Positions 26,182 to 34,548 are shown, counted from the stretch's first letter. The stretch is 64,000 nt of DNA from Clostridia bacterium (GCA_017623435.1 JAGAPD010000013.1:1-64000), one strand, 5' to 3'. Numbers and translations: made by a program. Notes: generated by a model from the letters alone, not told the origin.

Positions 26182-26517
26182 ACATTTGATAGTAGAAAAG
26201 TTCGCTAAAATTTTCTGCTAACGCGTAAATATTTTAGGGGAGAGAAATTTTTACTCCCAAATTTCCATAGGGACATCTATTCCAATCACTTCGCAAAACT
26301 ACACTTTTGCGAAGTAATTATTGCTAAAAAGGGTGTTTTTGATTGACTAACTATAATTTATATTGTTAAAATGTATTTACAGTCGTTTTGATAAGTAAAA
26401 ATAATTTTTGATAATTATTTTCTTAATACATTTATCAGTTAAAGGGGTTATTATCAGAAATACAATCCGTATTCATAAAATACTTGTTAGATTATATCAA
26501 TTTTGAGGTAAAATTCT
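26182..26517. other. 336-base intergenic region with hairpins, no gene seen
   Basis: No convincing reading frame exists. AGTAGAAAA...TTTTCTGCT (about 26194-26224) and GGGAG...CTCCC (26238-26258) can form hairpins. ACTTCGCAAAA (26288-26298) pairs perfectly with TTTTGCGAAGT (26305-26315) around a six-base loop. None has a proper T tract. The 3' half is strongly AT-rich and contains a dif-like sequence and the recombinase leader. A small RNA is possible but I do not recognise one. Confidence 0.5.
26346..26373 (+). other. dif-like sequence upstream of the recombinase
   Basis: The 28 bases beginning ACTAACTATAATTTATA agree, by hand alignment from memory of the Bacillus dif site, at about 20 of 28 positions. 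The left arm ACTAACTATAA matches well, the central six fairly, the right arm TTGTTAAAATG poorly. AT-rich background raises the chance of coincidence. Confidence 0.3.
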
Positions 26518-27594
26518 ATGAATGAGACCTATTTTGACCAAAGAGATTCCAAAAATATTGAAAAAATCAGGGAAATTTGCGAAGAATTGCCCGATTTTAT
26601 CACGGAATACGTAGTATCCTTGCAGTTAAAAACTACGCCTCTTACCCGTTTAAGCTACGTAAACGACGTAAAAATCTTCTTTGATTACCTCGTAAAACGT
26701 AAATTTAAGCAAAAAAACGACATAAATGACATTACTATGTCTGACATAGCACAGTTAAAAGCGTACGATATCGAGCTTTTTTTGGATTATTTAAGCTCGT
26801 ATCAACTTTGTGGTAAGCATTACAAATGTAGCGACGCTGCAAAAGAAAGAAAACTTTCGTCAATCAGAAGTCTATTTAAGTTTCTCTACCGTCGTGACTA
26901 TATCCCGTCTAATATAACTGAAAAAGTTGAAACGCCCAAGATTCACGAAAAACCCATTCGCTTTTTGGAAGTTAATGAAATTGCGCGACTTTTGGACGTA
27001 GCTGAATCAGGAGAATCCTTAACTAAGCGCCAAAAAAGTTTTCAAGAAAAAACCAAGCTTCGCGACGTTGCTATTATATCCTTATTTTTAGGCACGGGAA
27101 TCCGTATTAGCGAATGCGTTGGATTAGACCGCAAGGATTTAGATCTTGAGCTTTGCGCAATCAACGTCACCCGTAAAGGTGGCAGCAAAACCGTTTTGTA
27201 TTTTTCGGACGAGGTCGCAAAAGCTTTGTTCGATTATATAACCTGGCTAGACGAACAAATCAAAAATCAAACCGAATTTGCTCAAAGAATCACCGACAAA
27301 AACGCGCTTTTCGTATCACTTAAAGGCAACCGCATTACCGTACGCGCCGTTCAAATGCTCGTAGAAAAATACACATCAATCGTTTCCCCCTTAAAGCACA
27401 TCACGCCCCACAAGCTACGTAGTACGTTTGGTACGACTCTTTACCGCGAAACCAAAGACATTTACGTCGTTGCCGACGTCTTAGGTCATAAGGACGTAAA
27501 CACGACCAAAAAACATTACGCCGCAATCAGCGACGAAATTCGCAGGCAAGCATCCACGTCAATTAAGCTTCGCGAAAAACCAGATAATGAATAA
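26518..27594 (+). CDS. tyrosine recombinase, XerC/XerD-like
   Basis: This 358-residue site-specific recombinase has an N-terminal SAM-like core-binding domain (about 25-135) and a catalytic domain with GTGIRISECVGLD (Arg I), HKLRSTFGTTLY (His-Arg) and LGHKDVNTTKKHY (His and nucleophilic Tyr). No phage or conjugation genes surround it, and it follows a conserved housekeeping operon. I therefore favour a chromosomal recombinase over a mobile-element integrase. A dispersed palindrome copy lies in its codons for ITMSDIA. A 17-base-pair terminator follows. Confidence 0.85.
   Translation: MNETYFDQRDSKNIEKIREICEELPDFITEYVVSLQLKTTPLTRLSYVNDVKIFFDYLVKRKFKQKNDINDITMSDIAQLKAYDIELFLDYLSSYQLCGKHYKCSDAAKERKLSSIRSLFKFLYRRDYIPSNITEKVETPKIHEKPIRFLEVNEIARLLDVAESGESLTKRQKSFQEKTKLRDVAIISLFLGTGIRISECVGLDRKDLDLELCAINVTRKGGSKTVLYFSDEVAKALFDYITWLDEQIKNQTEFAQRITDKNALFVSLKGNRITVRAVQMLVEKYTSIVSPLKHITPHKLRSTFGTTLYRETKDIYVVADVLGHKDVNTTKKHYAAISDEIRRQASTSIKLREKPDNE
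26732..26752. repeat. dispersed palindrome, copy C (in the recombinase gene)
   Basis: TTACTATG-TCTGA-CATAGCAC: core ACTATG/CATAG preserved, outer bases degenerate. Same gene frame as the other coding copies (I-T-M-S-D-I-A). Confidence 0.5.
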
Positions 27595-27603
27595 TATCAT
27601 CAT

Positions 27604-27643
27604 AAAAATACATCCCAACGCGTTTTCGTTGGGATGTATTTTT
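27604..27643. terminator. strong bidirectional terminator
   Basis: A perfect 17-base-pair stem (arms 27604-27620 and 27627-27643, core ATACATCCCAACG) with a six-base loop CGTTTT. A/T runs at both feet let it serve the recombinase on the plus strand and the lipoprotein gene on the minus strand. Confidence 0.9.
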
Positions 27644-27664
27644 ATCAATATCGAAAAAATTTTG

Positions 27665-28948
27665 CTAATTTACTTTATAATACGCGAATTTATTATTTCT
27701 TTTAACTCTGAAAATTCCGTTTGAATAAGTAATTTCTTGGCAATTTTCAACCAAAACGGTCAAATTTTCAGACAAAATTTTATAATTTTCGCCTGATTTT
27801 ACTATATAATTTCCGTCACAAAACACAACTTCGTCACTTTGAGTTATAAACTGTTTTGACTTAATATCGTATATTCTTTGCGGAAATTCCGTAATAATTT
27901 TACCTTTTCTAACGAAACAATCCTTTACTTCAATATTATATAAAAGCTCGTACTCTCCCGTTAAAATCTCAACGTAGCCGTACAAATTTACGGGCGCGTT
28001 TATATGAAAAACAACGAAACCGTCGCTCGCTGGATAAATCGTAATATTCGTAGGCTCAAACGCTATTTCATTATTTATAATAGAAAAATCAAAAACTAAT
28101 TCGTTTTGCGCGTTAATAAGCTTTGGATATTCCATCTTAAAATTACCAAATTCGTCCGCACCGTAACTGTATGCGCTAAAAACGTTTTCTTTCATTACGT
28201 CACACAGCTGATATCGTGGCTCAATCAAAATTTCACCCGTTGAATATTTCGCAAAACCGTAATTATTTTCTGCGTCAGTAATTCTCACGATATCGTTATA
28301 CGGCGCACTCATAACGAAATTATCACCAATTTTTGCTACCGTTAAATCGTTTGAGTTATAATATTTTCCATTTGATACAATTAAATCCTTATTTACTATT
28401 ACGCCGTCTTTATTTATCTCGCCAACCAAATTACCGTTTTTATAAACGAAACCTTTTTCGTTTGTTTTAGCCAAAATCAAGTCGTCATCAATATCAATAT
28501 AATCGTATTCAAAATTTACGACGATATTGCCGTCCAAATCAATTACGCCCAGTTTTTCATTGCTTTTTCCTATGATTTTATCACATTTTAGGTCAAAAAT
28601 TACTATGTCACGCGAAGTACTATCAATAAATTTGCTAATTATACCGTCATTTTTAAGTAAAAACACTTCGTTTTTCTCGATTACGAAAGCAAAATTACCA
28701 AAGAAATCCATTCCGCCTTCATACTCATATTGACCTATTAAATTTAATCCAGCTATCTCCTCTGCTTTTGAAAAACTTATTTGATCACTATCGCCCGGTT
28801 TTTCGGGAGTTTGTCCACCGTAATCTTGCGGATTATTTATGAAATCGTCGTAGCCATCCATAAGATTTTCAGACGGCGTACAGGATACGCAAAACAGTAC
28901 ACCAATAAGCACGAGTAAAATTATTAAGTTATTCCTCACTTTTCTCAT
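27665..28948 (-). CDS. lipoprotein with WG-repeat-like beta domain
   Basis: This 427-residue predicted exported protein has a basic N-terminus, a hydrophobic stretch LIILLVLIGVLF and a lipobox-like CVSC, giving a mature N-terminal lipidated Cys. The rest contains WG-type repeats such as GVIDLDGNIVVNFEYDYI and YGFAKYSTGEILIEPRY. The family role is unknown. I choose the ATG at 28948, which overlaps the upstream protease stop as ATGA, over one seven codons earlier. A degenerate dispersed palindrome lies in its codons for STSRDIV. Confidence 0.75.
   Translation of the reverse strand: MRKVRNNLIILLVLIGVLFCVSCTPSENLMDGYDDFINNPQDYGGQTPEKPGDSDQISFSKAEEIAGLNLIGQYEYEGGMDFFGNFAFVIEKNEVFLLKNDGIISKFIDSTSRDIVIFDLKCDKIIGKSNEKLGVIDLDGNIVVNFEYDYIDIDDDLILAKTNEKGFVYKNGNLVGEINKDGVIVNKDLIVSNGKYYNSNDLTVAKIGDNFVMSAPYNDIVRITDAENNYGFAKYSTGEILIEPRYQLCDVMKENVFSAYSYGADEFGNFKMEYPKLINAQNELVFDFSIINNEIAFEPTNITIYPASDGFVVFHINAPVNLYGYVEILTGEYELLYNIEVKDCFVRKGKIITEFPQRIYDIKSKQFITQSDEVVFCDGNYIVKSGENYKILSENLTVLVENCQEITYSNGIFRVKRNNKFAYYKVN
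28601..28621. repeat. dispersed palindrome, copy D (in the lipoprotein gene), degenerate
   Basis: TACTATG-TCACG-CGAAGTACT: differs from the intergenic copy at 42876-42898 in two bases of the right arm. On the coding (minus) strand it reads S-T-S-R-D-I-V, the same frame as the others. Confidence 0.4.
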
Positions 28949-29568
28949 CTGTAAAATTCCAAAACCCATCCGTATTCGTTTCTAAGTTTCTTTCTTCTCT
29001 CAAGCGCGTCAGGCATGTGCTTACACAGTTCGTTCCAAAAATCTTTTGAATGATTATGATGAACGGTATGAGTAAGTTCGTGCATGCAAACGTACTCAAT
29101 AAGATCGCGTGGCAACATTATAAGCCTCTCGTTAAGGCGTATTTTATCGTAGCGATATCCAACGTGATAGCACGTGCCCCACAAAGTTTTTGCGTTACCA
29201 AAAACAAGCTCGTCGCACTTTAATTTACTTCTGTTTGCCATTTCAAAAAGAATAGATCTCAAATTAGGTTGATATTCTTTACAAAGCTCCCTCACGTTTT
29301 TAAGCCTATCCTTATGTTTTTGTGGAAGAAGTACTTCGCGCCCAAACAAATATGCTTTACCCTGTTTTTCAAGCTCGTTCGCCTTGCTAACCTTTTGCTT
29401 TTGCCGTTCAACGACTTTTGCAATATCCTTTTTCTTCTTTTGCAAAAAGTCGTCAATTTCTTTTCTCGGAGTTTTCGTATTAGCGTACACGACCACTTTT
29501 CCGCCCTTTATTTTAGCGAAAATCTTTCTGTAGTTCCCACGAACTAATTTGCACACGATTTTTTCCAT
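28945..29568 (-). CDS. YgjP/WLM-like zinc metalloprotease (DUF45)
   Basis: This 207-residue protein has a C-terminal zinc-binding CMHELTHTVHHNHSKDFW (HExxH plus third ligand), preceded by the family segment LRSILFEMANRSKLKCDELVFGNAKTLWGTC spread over residues about 90-125. Members are predicted peptidases, substrate unknown. The ATG at 29568 begins MEKIVCKL. The in-frame ATG at 29586 lies upstream of the -10 box and is excluded if that promoter is used. The -10 spacing predicts a leaderless transcript. The lipoprotein gene overlaps by four bases. Confidence 0.85.
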   Translation of the reverse strand: MEKIVCKLVRGNYRKIFAKIKGGKVVVYANTKTPRKEIDDFLQKKKKDIAKVVERQKQKVSKANELEKQGKAYLFGREVLLPQKHKDRLKNVRELCKEYQPNLRSILFEMANRSKLKCDELVFGNAKTLWGTCYHVGYRYDKIRLNERLIMLPRDLIEYVCMHELTHTVHHNHSKDFWNELCKHMPDALERRKKLRNEYGWVLEFYR

Positions 29569-29574
29569 AGTTAT

Positions 29575-29603
29575 ATTATAAAACAAAAAGAGATTTTTGA
29601 CAA
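29575..29603 (-). promoter_or_regulatory. sigma-A promoter of the YgjP-like gene, leaderless
   Basis: TTGTCA (29603-29598), a 17-base spacer and TATAAT (29580-29575). The A of the ATG at 29568 is the seventh base after the -10 box, the usual position of +1, and there is no room for a ribosome site. Confidence 0.7.
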
Positions 29604-29650
29604 CAATCTACAATATATTACTTAAATTTTAATCATAAAATTTTAAAAAT

Positions 29651-29669
29651 TACTATGTCACAAATAGTA
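29651..29669. repeat. dispersed palindrome, copy E (intergenic, next to the padR promoter)
   Basis: TACTAT and ATAGTA arms (29651-29656, 29664-29669) around GTCACAA. It ends six bases before the -35 box of the PadR-type gene, so it may act as an operator. Confidence 0.5.
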
Positions 29670-29674
29670 TACGT

Positions 29675-29703
29675 TTGACAAAATACCTTTTATATAGTAA
29701 AAT
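29675..29703 (+). promoter_or_regulatory. sigma-A promoter of the PadR-type gene
   Basis: TTGACA (29675-29680), a 17-base spacer and TAAAAT (29698-29703). AGGTGG at 29719-29724 is the ribosome site. Confidence 0.8.
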
Positions 29704-29730
29704 ATTATCAGTATATATAGGTGGTGTCAT

Positions 29731-31380
29731 ATGACAAAAACTATTAACAGCGATTTGATTCGCGGAAACATCAATACTATCATCTTAAAGTCGCTTTATA
29801 GCGGTGACAGATACGGCTACGATATCATCCGTGAAATTGAGGAAAAAAGCCACGGTCAGTATATCTTAAAACAGCCTACTCTTTATAGCTGTCTTAAAAG
29901 ACTTGAATCGCAAGGATTTATTACCTCTTACTGGGGTGAACAAAGTAACGGTGGCCGTCGCAAATACTATACTTTAACAGATATGGGACGCGAAGTATTT
30001 ATCCAAAGTCAGGACGAATACGAATTTTCGCGTACGATTATCGACCAACTCATTTCCGAGCGCGATTACGACCTTGACAGCGTTGAAAAGCCCGAGAAGG
30101 ACGAGGAGGAATTCAAAGAAGTTGACGCGGAAAAGGACGTAGAAATTAATGCGACACAAAACGCTGAATGCGACGAAACGATAGACGAAATTGAGGAAGT
30201 TTCCACTACTGCAGAAGAAAACGAAGTGATTGAAAGCCCCGTAGACACGACTGAAAGCGTTTCTACGCAGCAATACGACGACGAATATACTATCGTTTCT
30301 CCCGAAAACGCCGTAGAAGAAAATATTGATTTTGAGAGTTATTTGAGCGAGGGAACGAGTTATACTTCGGGCGCTGCCGCAAAAGAGCCTGAAAAACACG
30401 TTGATCCCACCACCTTCTCTTACTTTGCTAACTTTATGGATGAATCTAACGAAGAGCAAGCGAAAGAAAACGCCTACGAAGAAAATCAAACTTACGAGCA
30501 AGAAAACACCGCACAGGAAGAATCTTACGAAGAAAGCGCATCCACTTATATTCTTCCCCCTCAACCGCAAAAAGAGCGTTCCGTTACGGACGACTTTTTA
30601 AGTTATAATTCGCCTGCTCCGTCTTACACCCCGTCGTACTCGTACGAGCCCGTTCAAACTCAACCTGCTCCAAAGCCCACGACTTCTTCAAACGACAACG
30701 AATATAAAAGCTCTCTTTCTCACCTTATCGACGGATTTAATACACCTTTTGCGGAAGAAAGCGCAGTTTCCACCGAAATCAACAAGGATACTTTGCTTGC
30801 CCAAAGCTCGCTTTCTGTTAAAGAAAAAATTCAGGTTAAAAACTTCGGAAAGCTCACCGAGTCTATGCGTGAAATGGGCGACACGGTTAAAATCAGAACG
30901 CCTAATAGCGACGCAGCGAAGGAATATAATCAGCAGTTCTATTATTATAGAAACAAACTTCGCCTTTGGCAGTCGGGCGCATTATTCCTGCTTATGATCG
31001 TTGAAACCTTACTCACCTACGTGATTATCAAGACGGGCTGCGGAATACATACACCTAACGACCTTGGTTTTTATATCTGCGCCGTAATGTTCTGCCTCGC
31101 TTTCCCCATCAGCGCAGGAATCCTTTTCCTGAGCAATCCTTTTAAGCGAAAACGCGTTGAGTTTAACTTGCGAACCTCACTTATTTTCCGCTTTATCATT
31201 ATGCTCCAAGTTATTTTGATCGTATACGCGCTTTGCGTTTATATGGGAATGCCCATTGCAGGTAGCACCGAATATACCTTGTTCTTCACTCTCCCTGCCG
31301 TGCTTTCCACTAATATTCCTATCAGCGCGATCATTTTCAACTCGCTTTACAAATCAAAACGCTTTGCCGTTGAAAACTAA
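29731..31380 (+). CDS. PadR-type regulator fused to a four-helix membrane domain
   Basis: Residues 1-110 form a PadR winged helix (LKSLYSGDRYGYDIIREIEE, QPTLYSCLKRLESQGFI, GGRRKYYTLTDMG). Residues about 115-370 are an acidic low-complexity linker rich in Glu, Asn and Ser. The C-terminal 140 residues contain four hydrophobic segments (LFLLMIVETLLTYVII, FYICAVMFCLAFPISAGILF, FIIMLQVILIVYALCVYMG, LFFTLPAVLSTNIPISAIIF). PadR proteins are normally soluble, about 110-180 residues. This 549-residue arrangement suggests a membrane-tethered regulator; the signal is unknown. Confidence 0.85.
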   Translation: MTKTINSDLIRGNINTIILKSLYSGDRYGYDIIREIEEKSHGQYILKQPTLYSCLKRLESQGFITSYWGEQSNGGRRKYYTLTDMGREVFIQSQDEYEFSRTIIDQLISERDYDLDSVEKPEKDEEEFKEVDAEKDVEINATQNAECDETIDEIEEVSTTAEENEVIESPVDTTESVSTQQYDDEYTIVSPENAVEENIDFESYLSEGTSYTSGAAAKEPEKHVDPTTFSYFANFMDESNEEQAKENAYEENQTYEQENTAQEESYEESASTYILPPQPQKERSVTDDFLSYNSPAPSYTPSYSYEPVQTQPAPKPTTSSNDNEYKSSLSHLIDGFNTPFAEESAVSTEINKDTLLAQSSLSVKEKIQVKNFGKLTESMREMGDTVKIRTPNSDAAKEYNQQFYYYRNKLRLWQSGALFLLMIVETLLTYVIIKTGCGIHTPNDLGFYICAVMFCLAFPISAGILFLSNPFKRKRVEFNLRTSLIFRFIIMLQVILIVYALCVYMGMPIAGSTEYTLFFTLPAVLSTNIPISAIIFNSLYKSKRFAVEN

Positions 31381-31384
31381 AATT

Positions 31385-31425
31385 AAAACTCCTACCCGTA
31401 ATTTTGGGTGGGAGTTTATTTTTAT
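31385..31425. terminator. bidirectional terminator between padR-type and Gfo/Idh genes
   Basis: AAACTCCTACCC (31386-31397) pairs with GGGTGGGAGTTT (31406-31417) and is flanked by T-rich sequence on the plus side and by T after the complement on the minus side. Confidence 0.85.
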
Positions 31426-31435
31426 CTTATTTTAC

Positions 31436-32490
31436 TTATAAATTTATTTTTCCATTCCAGTCACATTCAATTCCGCACGATGCAAGCACTAATCTATGCA
31501 CTCTCGCCTCGCGTTCGAAGTCGGAATCGTCCATTTTACCCAAGTGAATTTTACGGGCAAAATCACGCAACATATCTCTATAACGATCCTGCACGGGAGT
31601 ATTTTCAGTCACGACGGGCTCACTCCAAGTAAAAAGATTGTTTTCGTTCATTTTATAATTTACGACTATATTTGAAGTTAAAGGGAACTTAAACTGCGGA
31701 TACTCACTACGCTTTTCAAAACAAAAGCTTTCAATGGGCTTAATTTCGATATTTCCAAGTGAGCCACAAATAACCAACTGCCTACGACCAAAACCACCAA
31801 CTTCACTTGCACAAGTTTTTAAGAACGAAACAACCGATTTATATTTAAAAACTACGAATCCATAATCTTTTGCGGTGACGTCAAACACGCCCGTAGACTC
31901 GTTAAATGGAATTATTTCATCCGGTAGCCCCATAAAAGAATATATCAAGTCAACCAGATGGCATCCCAAAAAGAAAGTCATACCGCCCTTAAAAGCACCC
32001 AGCCACTTTCTTTTTTCTTTAAAGTGGTCAATCGACATATGCACTTCGACTGAATAAATTTGTCCGATTTTTCCTGATTTAACGATTTCTAACGCCTTTT
32101 GCACCGCCAAATTATAGCGATACATATATCCGATTGAAAAAACTTTTCCATTTTTCTTTATAGTGGATAACATTTTTTCAAAATCTTCCGCTGATTCACT
32201 ACCGGGCTTGTCCATAAAAACGTGCAAGCCACGGTCAGCAGCGATTTGCGCGTACTTCACAAGATTAAGGTCAAAAGTTTCTATGGTTACAGCATCTAAA
32301 TCAGGTGTTGCAAACAATTCGTCAAGCGTGATTTCATATTCCTTTACCTGTTCAAAAGCAGGGTTATTCTCGTTTTCAACGCGCGCAAAACCAACTACGT
32401 CAAATAAATCAGGCTGATTCAGAATCGTTAGAAAATTATCAATTGAATGGTCGTGCCTGATTCCTATTTTGCAATTTTTATCTTTTTCAT
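31436..32490 (-). pseudogene. Gfo/Idh/MocA oxidoreductase, frameshifted near its start
   Basis: The main frame is a dinucleotide-binding sugar dehydrogenase-like protein (FMDKPGSESAEDFEKML, SIGYMYRYNLAVQKAL, GCHLVDLIYSFMG). Its natural start is the ATG at 32490, one base after the preceding stop, giving MKKIKIAK and then TAG. The following bases continue the family sequence in another frame (KIGIRHDHSIDNF...). One extra A in the A tract (T in this strand, 32467-32470) would restore a full-length gene of about 351 codons. This is a decay mutation, homopolymer sequencing error or slippage site. Confidence 0.75.
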
Positions 32491-32491
32491 A

Positions 32492-33505
32492 TTACCACTC
32501 ACTTTTCCAATCAAACTGAACGCCTACGGGGAAATTTTTATCGTTTATAAGTCGCTGATATACTTCTTCACACTCCGATGGTTGATGCGTTTCTTTGACA
32601 ATATCACGAAGAGTTAATCTACCGTTAGCACACAAACGCAAAACCGCCTTAATGTCGTCAATATGCGTGTAATTTCCGTGACTTGATTCAAGCTCCGCTC
32701 GCGCGTGAGTATGCGCACCTATAAGCGAAATTCCCGGGTAATGCACTTTGGTATAATAGTCAATCGTAAAGTCGCTTATGCGCGTACAACCAAGCAAAGC
32801 AACCCTACCAAATCTCGCCATACAGTCAAGTGTTTCATTAAGTCCTGCGCCTACGCCCGTAACTTCTACGGCAGTATTTACGCCACCTTTTGTTGCCTCA
32901 ATTACTTTTTTTGCAAAGTCTTTTTCGAGCGGATCAAACGCGTAATCAGCACCGTTTTTGAGCGCCTCGTCACGACGCTCTTTTATCGGATCACACGCAA
33001 TTATAGGACACGCACCTGCAACCCTTGCAAGCTTTACGGCAAATTGTCCTAAGATACCCAAGCCCATTACCATCAACGATTCGCCTATCTCTAAATGCAA
33101 TTTTCTAATTGCCGAAAGCGGAAAAGTTGCAATAAAGGCAACGCCAGCATCCTCGTACGAAACGTTATCATATTCAATTTTTACAACCTGATTTTCGTTA
33201 ACTACGTTGTAATTACCGTGCTTGCTCCAATACGCAACCACCCTGTCACCCACCGAAACACGCGTAACTTTTTTACCAACGGCAACCACTTCACCTGCGC
33301 AATTATAACCAAGCGTTCTTGGAAAAGGTGCGTTACCCGTGTTTGGCGATGCGGTAATATTTGCCCTCTCCGTGCCTGCACTTACGGTCGTAAAATGACT
33401 TTTTACCGCAACTTGATTATCCTCTAAAGCGTTGAAATCAATCTCGTCAACGTCGATATATTCCGCCACAAAAGGCTTGGTAAAAACGATATTTTTAATT
33501 TTCAT
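32492..33505 (-). CDS. MDR-family (alcohol dehydrogenase-like) oxidoreductase
   Basis: This 337-residue medium-chain dehydrogenase has the Rossmann signature VMGLGILGQFAVKLA (about 145-160). The N-terminal half has SAGTERAN and LGYNCAGEVVAVG where zinc enzymes carry GHExxG, so the catalytic zinc site looks altered. The motif set resembles the first half of 'bi-domain' oxidoreductases, in which an MDR domain is fused to a Gfo/Idh domain. Here the Gfo/Idh gene follows one base after the stop. Substrate unknown, probably a sugar derivative. Confidence 0.82.
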   Translation of the reverse strand: MKIKNIVFTKPFVAEYIDVDEIDFNALEDNQVAVKSHFTTVSAGTERANITASPNTGNAPFPRTLGYNCAGEVVAVGKKVTRVSVGDRVVAYWSKHGNYNVVNENQVVKIEYDNVSYEDAGVAFIATFPLSAIRKLHLEIGESLMVMGLGILGQFAVKLARVAGACPIIACDPIKERRDEALKNGADYAFDPLEKDFAKKVIEATKGGVNTAVEVTGVGAGLNETLDCMARFGRVALLGCTRISDFTIDYYTKVHYPGISLIGAHTHARAELESSHGNYTHIDDIKAVLRLCANGRLTLRDIVKETHQPSECEEVYQRLINDKNFPVGVQFDWKSEW

Positions 33506-33508
33506 AAT

Positions 33509-34489
33509 TTACTCCTTAACGATAAGTACTACTTTGCCTACGTTTTCGCCACGGTACAAAACCTGTTGCGCCTCGTTAGCCTCAGCGAGCGGAAACGTTT
33601 TGTAAACCTTAACTTTCATTGAACCGTCCTCAAACTTTTTCCAAGTCTTTTCAACTAACTCGTTGAGAAGTTTACCTTTTTCACTGGGCGTTTTGCTACG
33701 CAAAGTGCTACCGATAATATGGATATTTTTAACGTAAATATTTCTGAAATCAACGGAAGAAATATCGCCTGCAAGCGTTGCAATCTGTATCCACCTACAA
33801 CCCCTTGCTACGTATTTTAAGCATTTTCCGAGCACGTCTCCACCTAAACAATCTATAACGATATTTACAGGTGTGCCCTTTTGCTCTTCTTCTTTAAGGA
33901 CCTCTGAAATGTCCGTTTTAGTCGTGTCAATTACTCTATCAGCGTTAAGATAAGCCACCTCTTTGACCTTTTCTTCGCCTAAAACGGTGGTAATAACACG
34001 AAGTCCGAACGCTTTTGCCATAGGAATTACCGCACTTGCAAGTCCGCTTGCGCCTGCATTCATCAGCAAAGTTTCGCCCTCTTTTGCTCCGCCAACGTGA
34101 AAAAGGTTAAGGTACGCCGTCATATACACTTCAGGAATTGCGGACGACTCAACGTAGCTTAGTCCCTCAGGTATAGGCATTACCATTTCTTGCGGAACGG
34201 ATACGAATTCAGCGTAGCCACCGCCACCTAATAGCGCACACACTTTGTCGCCCACCTTAAATCTTTCTACGCCCTCACCAACTTCTTTAACCTTTCCAGC
34301 AACCTCTAACCCGGGCCACTCGGGACAACCGGGCGGAGGCGGATAATTGCCCTCGCGTTGAAGTAAATCGGCGCGGTTTATTGCCGCAGCGTAAACTTCG
34401 ATAATAACCTCTCCCTTATTTAAGACGGGATACGGAACTTCGGCTAAACTTAAAGATTTGTCTTGCTTATTTATAACTATTGCTTTCAT
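33509..34489 (-). CDS. NAD(P)H quinone oxidoreductase, PIG3/QOR type
   Basis: This 326-residue MDR protein has AAAINRADLLQREGNYPPPPG, EWPGLEVAGKV and a nucleotide-binding MNAGASGLASAVIPMAK (PIG3-type NAD(P)H:quinone oxidoreductase). It lacks zinc ligands. It is first in a three-gene minus-strand operon with the MDR and Gfo/Idh genes. A strong promoter overlaps that of the divergent AraC-type regulator, which is the likely controller. Confidence 0.88.
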   Translation of the reverse strand: MKAIVINKQDKSLSLAEVPYPVLNKGEVIIEVYAAAINRADLLQREGNYPPPPGCPEWPGLEVAGKVKEVGEGVERFKVGDKVCALLGGGGYAEFVSVPQEMVMPIPEGLSYVESSAIPEVYMTAYLNLFHVGGAKEGETLLMNAGASGLASAVIPMAKAFGLRVITTVLGEEKVKEVAYLNADRVIDTTKTDISEVLKEEEQKGTPVNIVIDCLGGDVLGKCLKYVARGCRWIQIATLAGDISSVDFRNIYVKNIHIIGSTLRSKTPSEKGKLLNELVEKTWKKFEDGSMKVKVYKTFPLAEANEAQQVLYRGENVGKVVLIVKE

Positions 34490-34508
34490 ATTTTATACTC
34501 CTATTTAT

Positions 34509-34548
34509 ATTATAAATAGTTGACTATTCTTTGTCAAGGTGCTATACT
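34509..34548. promoter_or_regulatory. overlapping divergent promoters with palindromic operator
   Basis: Minus: TTGACA (34537-34532), 17 bases, TATAAT (34514-34509), for the oxidoreductase operon. Plus: TTGACT (34520-34525), 17 bases, TATACT (34543-34548), for the AraC gene. The two promoters share their spacer and -35 DNA. AATAGT-TG-ACTATT (34516-34529) is a perfect palindrome in this shared region. Confidence 0.8.

Noticed and set aside
26518..27594. Prophage or integrative-element integrase
   Set aside because: No phage, conjugation or cargo genes flank it and no tRNA attachment site is adjacent; it follows the conserved miaA-ynbB block.
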